A stretch of DNA of 64,000 nucleotides from JAWKJY01 sp041393535 (lineage in GTDB: Bacteria; Actinomycetota; Thermoleophilia; Gaiellales; Gaiellaceae), in assembly GCA_041393535.1 (NCBI GenBank), contig JAWKJY010000001.1, positions 678,381-742,380 of the forward strand. The letters are read 5' to 3'. Shown here piece after piece: positions 59,661 to 64,000 of this stretch. The notes beneath the pieces were generated by a model. It was not told the origin of the DNA. It saw only the letters and a program-made list of their open reading frames with translations, and searched no databases. Each line of letters starts with the position of its first letter. Position 1 is the first letter of the stretch. The translations under genes were made by a program, and so were the position numbers.

Positions 59661-62600
59661 ATGTCCGAGCCCCGCTTCGCGCCCCTCCCCAGCGTTCCCG
59701 ACCATCCCGCCCTCGAGCACGACGTCCTGCGCTTCTGGGAGGAGCAGCGGGTCTTCGAGCGCCTGCGCGAGGCGAACGCCGACGGCCCCTCCTGGAGCTT
59801 CGTCGACGGCCCGATCACCGCGAACAAGCGGATGGGCGTCCACCACATGTGGGGCCGCACGCTGAAGGACGTCTTCCAGCGCTACAAGGCGCTGCACGGC
59901 TTCGACCAGCGCTACCAGAACGGCTACGACTGCCAGGGGCTCTGGGTCGAGGTCGGCGTCGAGCGCGAGCTGGGGCTGAACTCGAAGCGCGAGATCGAGG
60001 AGTACGGGCTCGACCGCTTCGCCCGCAAGTGCGTCGAGAAGGTCGCCTGGTCGGCCGGGGCGATCACGGAGCAGTCGAAGCGCCTCGGCATGTGGATGGA
60101 CTGGGGCAACGACTACTTCACGTTCTCCGACACGAACATCGAGTACATCTGGCGCTTCCTCCGCGTCGTGCACGACAACGGCTGGCTCTACCGCGGCCAC
60201 CGGGCGACCGAGTGGTGCCCGCGCTGCGGCACGTCCATCTCGCAGCACGAGCTGATCGGCAGCTACCACGACAAGACCGACCCGTCGCTGTTCGTCCGCT
60301 TCCCGCTGCGCGGCCGCGACGGCGAGTCGCTCGTCGTCTGGACGACGACCGCGTGGACGCTGCCGGCGAACGTCGCCGCCGCGGTCAACCCCGAGGCGGA
60401 CTACGGGCTGCTCGCCGACGGCGAGTGGGTCGCCGTGCAGCGCTTCCCCGACCGGCCGTTCACGAGGGTCGTCAAGGGCGCGGAGCTCGTCGGGCTCGAG
60501 TACGACGCGCCCTTCGACCACCTGCCGGCGCAGGAGGGGATCGTCCACCGCGTGATCCCGTGGGACGAGGTGTCGCTCGACGAGGGGAGCGGCATCGTCC
60601 ACATCGCGCCGGGCTGCGGCGGCGAGGACTTCGAGCTCTCCAAGGTGCACGACCTCGCGATCCTGACCCCGGTCGACGAGGCCGGTCGCTTCTACGACGC
60701 GTTCGGCTGGCTGCACGGCCTGTCCACCGTCGAGGCGAAGGACCAGATCATCGGCGACCTGCACGACCGCGGCGTGCTCGTCGAGGCCGGCGAGATCTCC
60801 CACCGCTACCCCTTCTGCTGGCGCTGCGAGACGCCGCTGATCTTCCGGCTGACGGACGACTGGTTCATCGCCGCCGACCCGATCCGCCCGAAGCTGCTCG
60901 GCGCGAACGCCGAGGTCGAGTGGGTGCCGGAGCACTACGGCAAGCGGATGGACGACTGGCTCCGCAACCTGCAGGACTGGAACATCTCCCGCAAGCGCTA
61001 CTTCGGCCTGCCGCTGCCGTTCTACCCCTGCTCGTGCGGCCACCTGAACGTGATCGGCTCGCGGGCCGAGCTCGAGGCGCGCGCGGTCTCTGGGCTCGAG
61101 CAGCTGGAGGAGCTGCACCGCCCGTGGATCGACGAGGTGACGATCCGCTGCGAGGCGTGCGAGGCCGAGGTGCGGCGCATCCCCGAGGTCGGCGACGTCT
61201 GGCTCGACGCGGGCATCGTCCCCTTCTCGTCGCTCGGCTGGCAGAGCGAGCGCCACGTCGAGGGCGGCTACGCGACGGGCGCGTCGAAGGGCCTCTCGGG
61301 CGCCGACCTGCCCGACCACGCGTACTGGGAGCGGTGGTTCCCGGCCGACTGGGTCTCGGAGATGCGCGAGCAGATCCGGCTGTGGTTCTACGCGCAGCTG
61401 TTCATGTCGGTCGTGCTCGTCGGCCGCGCGCCGTACCGGAAGGTGCTCTCGTACGAGAAGCTGCTCGACGAGGCCGGACGCGAGATGCACGGCTCGCTCG
61501 GCAACGCGATCGACGCCGACGACGCGCTCGAGCGGATGGGTGCCGACGTGATGCGCTGGATGTACTGCGGCCAGCCTCCGACCCAGAACATCCGCTTCGG
61601 CTACGGCCCGGCCGAGGAGGTCAAGCGCCGCCTGCTGACCTTCTGGAACTCGGTCTCGTTCCTCTCGACGTACGCGCGGATCGAGGGCTTCCAGCCGACC
61701 TACGCCGACCTCGCCGGCGGCCCGCAGGGCGTCGAGCTGCGCCCGCTCGACCGCTGGCTGCTCGCGCGTACGCACCGCTTCCTCGCGGAGGCGGAGCAGG
61801 CGTACGAGGGCTACCTGACGGTCGACGTCATCCGCGCCTTCGACGCCTTCGTCGACGACCTCTCGAACTGGTACATCCGCCGCTCGCGCCGCCGCTTCTA
61901 CGGGGACGACCCGGCCGCCTTCCGGACGCTCTGGACGGCGCTCGTCCAGGCGCTCCGCGCGATCGCGCCGATCATGCCGTTCCTCGCCGAGCACCTCTGG
62001 CAGTCGCTCGTCGTCCGGCCGTGCGGCGAGGCCGCGCCCGACAGCGTCTTCCTCGCCGGCTGGGCGACGCCGGCTGCCGTGCCCGCCGACGAGGCCCTGC
62101 TCGCCGAGGTGGAGGCCGTCCGCCGCGTCGTCGAGCTCGGCCGCCGCGCCCGCGCGGAGGCGAACGTGAAGCTCCGCCAGCCGCTCCGGCGCGGCTACGT
62201 GCGCGGCGCGCCGCTCGCTCGCGCGCACGCCGACGAGATCCGCGAGGAGCTGCGCCTGAAGGAGCTCGGCTTCGACGAGGGCCCGATCGCGCGCGTCCAG
62301 CTCCGCCTGAACCTGCCCGTCGCGGCTCCGCGCCTCGGCAAGAGGACGCCGGAGGTGCGCCGCGCGCTCGAGGCCGGCGAGGCGGTCGAGCAGCCCGACG
62401 GGACGCTCGTCGCCGCGGGCGAGGCCCTCACGGCCGAGGAGGTCATCCGCGGCGAGCTGATCGCGGTGCCGGGCTGGGCGATGGCGGACGAGGACGACGT
62501 GTCGGTCGCCCTCGAGACGGAGCTCGACGCCGAGCTGCGGCTCGAGGGACGGGCGCTCGACCTGATCCACGAGCTGCAGCGGCTGCGCAAGGAGGCCGGG

Positions 62601-62753
62601 CTCGAGATCACCGACCGGATCGCGATCCGCCACGGCGAGGAGCACGCGGACGTCCTCGCAGCGCACGGGGAGCGGATCGCCGCGGACACGCTCGCGGTGC
62701 GGGTCGAGCTCGCGCCCGGCGGCGGGCTCGCGGTCGAGCGCGCCTCCGCGTAG
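59661..62753 (+). CDS. ileS: Isoleucyl-tRNA synthetase, variant with degenerate KMSKS loop
   Basis: The 1030-residue class I synthetase has the N-terminal catalytic fold with DGPITANKRMGVHHMWGRTL (the HIGH motif appears as G-V-H-H, residues 59-62), the CP1 editing domain (SLVVWTTTAWTLPANVAAAV), DWNISRKRYFGLPLPFYPC, and a complete C-terminal anticodon-binding domain (SNWYIRRSRRRFYGDD). The KMSKS loop, at residues 608-612 before LGNAID, reads E-M-H-G-S, lacking both lysines that normally help bind ATP. Two Cys pairs (WCPRCG, CEACE) suggest zinc. As the only IleS here it may be the housekeeping enzyme, or a mupirocin-resistant-type second copy. TAGACT 8 bases before the ATG suggests a leaderless mRNA. 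Confidence 0.9.
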   Translation: MSEPRFAPLPSVPDHPALEHDVLRFWEEQRVFERLREANADGPSWSFVDGPITANKRMGVHHMWGRTLKDVFQRYKALHGFDQRYQNGYDCQGLWVEVGVERELGLNSKREIEEYGLDRFARKCVEKVAWSAGAITEQSKRLGMWMDWGNDYFTFSDTNIEYIWRFLRVVHDNGWLYRGHRATEWCPRCGTSISQHELIGSYHDKTDPSLFVRFPLRGRDGESLVVWTTTAWTLPANVAAAVNPEADYGLLADGEWVAVQRFPDRPFTRVVKGAELVGLEYDAPFDHLPAQEGIVHRVIPWDEVSLDEGSGIVHIAPGCGGEDFELSKVHDLAILTPVDEAGRFYDAFGWLHGLSTVEAKDQIIGDLHDRGVLVEAGEISHRYPFCWRCETPLIFRLTDDWFIAADPIRPKLLGANAEVEWVPEHYGKRMDDWLRNLQDWNISRKRYFGLPLPFYPCSCGHLNVIGSRAELEARAVSGLEQLEELHRPWIDEVTIRCEACEAEVRRIPEVGDVWLDAGIVPFSSLGWQSERHVEGGYATGASKGLSGADLPDHAYWERWFPADWVSEMREQIRLWFYAQLFMSVVLVGRAPYRKVLSYEKLLDEAGREMHGSLGNAIDADDALERMGADVMRWMYCGQPPTQNIRFGYGPAEEVKRRLLTFWNSVSFLSTYARIEGFQPTYADLAGGPQGVELRPLDRWLLARTHRFLAEAEQAYEGYLTVDVIRAFDAFVDDLSNWYIRRSRRRFYGDDPAAFRTLWTALVQALRAIAPIMPFLAEHLWQSLVVRPCGEAAPDSVFLAGWATPAAVPADEALLAEVEAVRRVVELGRRARAEANVKLRQPLRRGYVRGAPLARAHADEIREELRLKELGFDEGPIARVQLRLNLPVAAPRLGKRTPEVRRALEAGEAVEQPDGTLVAAGEALTAEEVIRGELIAVPGWAMADEDDVSVALETELDAELRLEGRALDLIHELQRLRKEAGLEITDRIAIRHGEEHADVLAAHGERIAADTLAVRVELAPGGGLAVERASA

Positions 62754-62756
62754 CCG

Positions 62757-63707
62757 TCAGGCGGTGCGGGCCGCGCCGGGGGCGCGGACGGCGGCGGGGA
62801 GGCCGAAGACGACGCTCTCGGTCACGGATCGATGCGCGCGGATCTCCGTCACGCCCCGGCGGCCGAACCACTCGCAGACCCGCCGGACGAGCCGCTCGGG
62901 AGCCGAGGCGCCCGAGGTCAGGCCGACGGTCTCGACGCCCGCGAGCCAGTCCTCGTCGATCGCCGTCTCGTCCTCGATCAGGTACGCGGGGACGCCTCGC
63001 GTGCGCGCCACCTCGACCAGGCGGTTCGAGTTGGAGCTGTTGCGCGAGCCGACCACGAGCACGAGGTCGACGTCCGGGACGAGCGCCTTCACCGCGTCCT
63101 GGCGGTTCTGGGTCGCGTAGCAGATGTCGTCCTTGCGCGGCCCGACGACGTGCGGGTAGCGGCGCTCCAGCACCGCGACGATCTCGCGCGTCTCGTCGAC
63201 CGAGAGGGTGGTCTGCGTCAGGTAGGCGAGCCGCGGCCGCCCGTCGAGGTCGACCGCCTCCGCCTCCGCGACGGTCTGGACGAGCACGGTCGCGTCCGGG
63301 GCCTCGCCGGCCGTGCCCTCGACCTCCTCGTGCCCGGCATGGCCGATCAGCACGATCGTGTAGCCGCGGGCGGCGAAGCTGCGCGCCTCGACGTGCACCT
63401 TGGTGACGAGCGGACAGGCCGCGTCGATCACGTCGAGCCCGCGTGCCGCGGCCGCCTGGTGCACCGCCGGCGCGACGCCGTGGGCCGAGAAGACGACCGT
63501 CGCGCCGGGCGGCACGTCGTCCTCGCTGTCCACGAACACCGCGCCGAGCGCCTCGAGCTCCGCGACGACGTGGGCGTTGTGGACGATCTGCTTGCGGACG
63601 TAGACCGGCGGCCCCGACAGCTCGAGCGTCCGCGTCACCGTCTCGATCGCCCGGTCGACGCCAGCGCAGTACCCGCGGGGCGAGGCCAGGAGCACTCGCT
63701 TCACCAC
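62757..63707 (-). CDS. ispH: 4-hydroxy-3-methylbut-2-enyl diphosphate reductase
   Basis: GTG 63707 (two GTGs in a row) gives 316 residues beginning VKRVLLASPRGYCAGVDRAIE. The three cysteines of the [4Fe-4S] cluster are in RGYCAGVDRA, DAACPLVTKVHVEA and KDDICYATQNRQ; other family blocks are VRKQIVHNAHVV, FSAHGVAP, LIGHAGHEEVEG, TQTTLSVDET and GSRNSSNSNRLVEVA, with LTSGASAPE at the end. It makes IPP and DMAPP in the last step of the methylerythritol phosphate pathway. TAGAAT (63720-63715) lies 7 bases before the start with no Shine-Dalgarno. Convergent with ileS, 3 bases apart. Confidence 0.97.
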   Translation of the reverse strand: MVKRVLLASPRGYCAGVDRAIETVTRTLELSGPPVYVRKQIVHNAHVVAELEALGAVFVDSEDDVPPGATVVFSAHGVAPAVHQAAAARGLDVIDAACPLVTKVHVEARSFAARGYTIVLIGHAGHEEVEGTAGEAPDATVLVQTVAEAEAVDLDGRPRLAYLTQTTLSVDETREIVAVLERRYPHVVGPRKDDICYATQNRQDAVKALVPDVDLVLVVGSRNSSNSNRLVEVARTRGVPAYLIEDETAIDEDWLAGVETVGLTSGASAPERLVRRVCEWFGRRGVTEIRAHRSVTESVVFGLPAAVRAPGAARTA

Positions 63708-63779
63708 GTAGCCGATTCTAGTCAGCGAGCCCTGACCCGCCGCCGGCCGATCGCGTCGGGGATCGTCGCTGCCGCCGGA

Positions 63780-63829
63780 CATGGAAGGGCCCGCCGCTCG
63801 GGGGGGGTCGCTGCGGCGGGCCCTCCATG
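63780..63829. terminator. Very strong GC hairpin upstream of ispH
   Basis: CATGGAAGGGCCCGCCGC (63780-63797) pairs with GCGGCGGGCCCTCCATG (63813-63829), 17 pairs with one bulged A, around a loop holding a run of eight Gs (63800-63807). No U-tract is present. It lies between ispH and the gene fragment at the right edge, both on the minus strand, and may end that upstream transcript. An unrecognised structured RNA is the alternative. Confidence 0.5.
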
Positions 63830-63916
63830 CTGCTTCCCGCGGCCCATGTGGCCAGGTCATGCCGCGGTCAGCTTCGCCCAGCACGGGCACGCTAACCGTT
63901 CTCCTTGTTCCGTCCA

Positions 63917-63934
63917 ATAGTCCAAGTGGACTAT
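63917..63934. promoter_or_regulatory. 18-bp palindrome (possible operator)
   Basis: ATAGTCCA and its exact complement TGGACTAT are separated by AG. The two-base centre makes an RNA hairpin unlikely and fits binding by a dimeric regulator. It overlaps the stop codon of the fragmentary gene at the right edge and is about 210 bases upstream of ispH. The regulator is not known. Confidence 0.45.
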
Positions 63935-64000
63935 CTTCGCGCGGCGGACGGCTGGACCTCGAGCCCGCACCCCGAGCGGGCCTGCTCGGGGAGGTCGACG
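63931..64000 (-). CDS. C-terminal fragment of an unidentified gene
   Basis: On the minus strand the frame entering at 63999 reads VDLPEQARSGCGLEVQPSAA followed by RR and a TAG at 63933-63931. Third positions are almost all G or C until the last two codons, which is the coding pattern of the window. Only 23 residues are visible, so no family can be named. Confidence 0.35.
   Translation of the reverse strand, partial: VDLPEQARSGCGLEVQPSAARR

Noticed and set aside
63850..63916. Possible tRNA or small RNA between the hairpin and the palindrome
   Set aside because: No cloverleaf with TTC loop and paired acceptor ends could be drawn; nothing supports an RNA gene.

Overview
The window is about 73% GC, with very dense genes, many GTG/TTG starts, ATGA/GTGA stop-start overlaps and strong third-position G/C. 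Gene content (guaB-guaA; rplM-rpsI-glmM-glmS-acpS-nnr-alr; catabolic CoA genes; actinobacterial-style -10 elements next to start codons) points to a high-GC actinobacterium. A deep-branching class such as Thermoleophilia is my best inference, but no rRNA gene is present to test it. No tRNA, rRNA, CRISPR array, insertion sequence or prophage was seen, and no gene-free stretch reaches 300 bases.

Layout. 1-4.1 kb: the end of a hexapeptide-repeat acyltransferase, a frameshifted alkaline-phosphatase-superfamily hydrolase, and an unrecognised membrane protein/lipoprotein pair. 4.1-6.8 kb: a heavily frameshifted SseA-type sulfurtransferase, then a copper operon (SCO1, PCuAC chaperone, cupredoxin) fitting assembly of cytochrome oxidase. 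6.8-13.5 kb: crotonase, trans-sulfuration enzyme, and a tightly coupled cyclase-amidase-crotonase-CoA transferase operon. 13.5-19.7 kb: D,D-carboxypeptidase, PfkB kinase, guaB and guaA. 19.7-26.1 kb: AlaC-like aminotransferase, a yybP-ykoY (manganese) riboswitch ahead of a TerC-family exporter, two MFS proteins, an EamA permease and a uracil-DNA-glycosylase-like protein. 26.1-35.2 kb: rplM, rpsI, glmM, glmS, acpS, nnrD/E, alr, a CCA-adding-type enzyme and a methyltransferase. 35.2-46.8 kb: membrane and lipid genes, FIST sensor, SDR, histone-deacetylase family, a large secreted subtilase, FabI. 46.9-51.3 kb: a GAF-GGDEF-GAF-HD-GYP regulator and a large polytopic membrane protein.

Two places stand out. 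At 51.3-51.8 kb an AhpC/TSA peroxiredoxin has an in-frame TGA exactly where the peroxidatic cysteine belongs, followed by a stem-loop that meets the bacterial SECIS rules and is built partly from two AGG codons, so it is very probably a selenoprotein. Next to it, at 52.2-55.9 kb, lies a lasso-peptide-like RiPP locus: nucleotidyltransferase, PqqD-like RRE protein, B2-type leader peptidase, HPr-kinase-like protein, and seven tiny genes whose leaders share Y-x-x-P-x6-L/G-x5-T. Six of the seven end only 2-6 residues after the expected cleavage point, too short for a lasso ring, and no lasso cyclase is present. The last precursor runs by a CTGA overlap into a serine hydrolase and then a Nudix-VOC fusion. 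57.7-63.7 kb holds an ECF-type sigma factor with its partner, thioredoxin, an IleS with a degenerate KMSKS loop, and IspH.

Window-wide patterns: many genes have a TANNNT hexamer 6-10 bases before the start codon with no Shine-Dalgarno, which predicts leaderless mRNAs, and several divergent pairs share overlapping -10 elements. Convergent genes are separated by long GC hairpins without U-tracts. Four minus-strand genes carry clusters of frameshifts that may be sequencing errors or recent decay.
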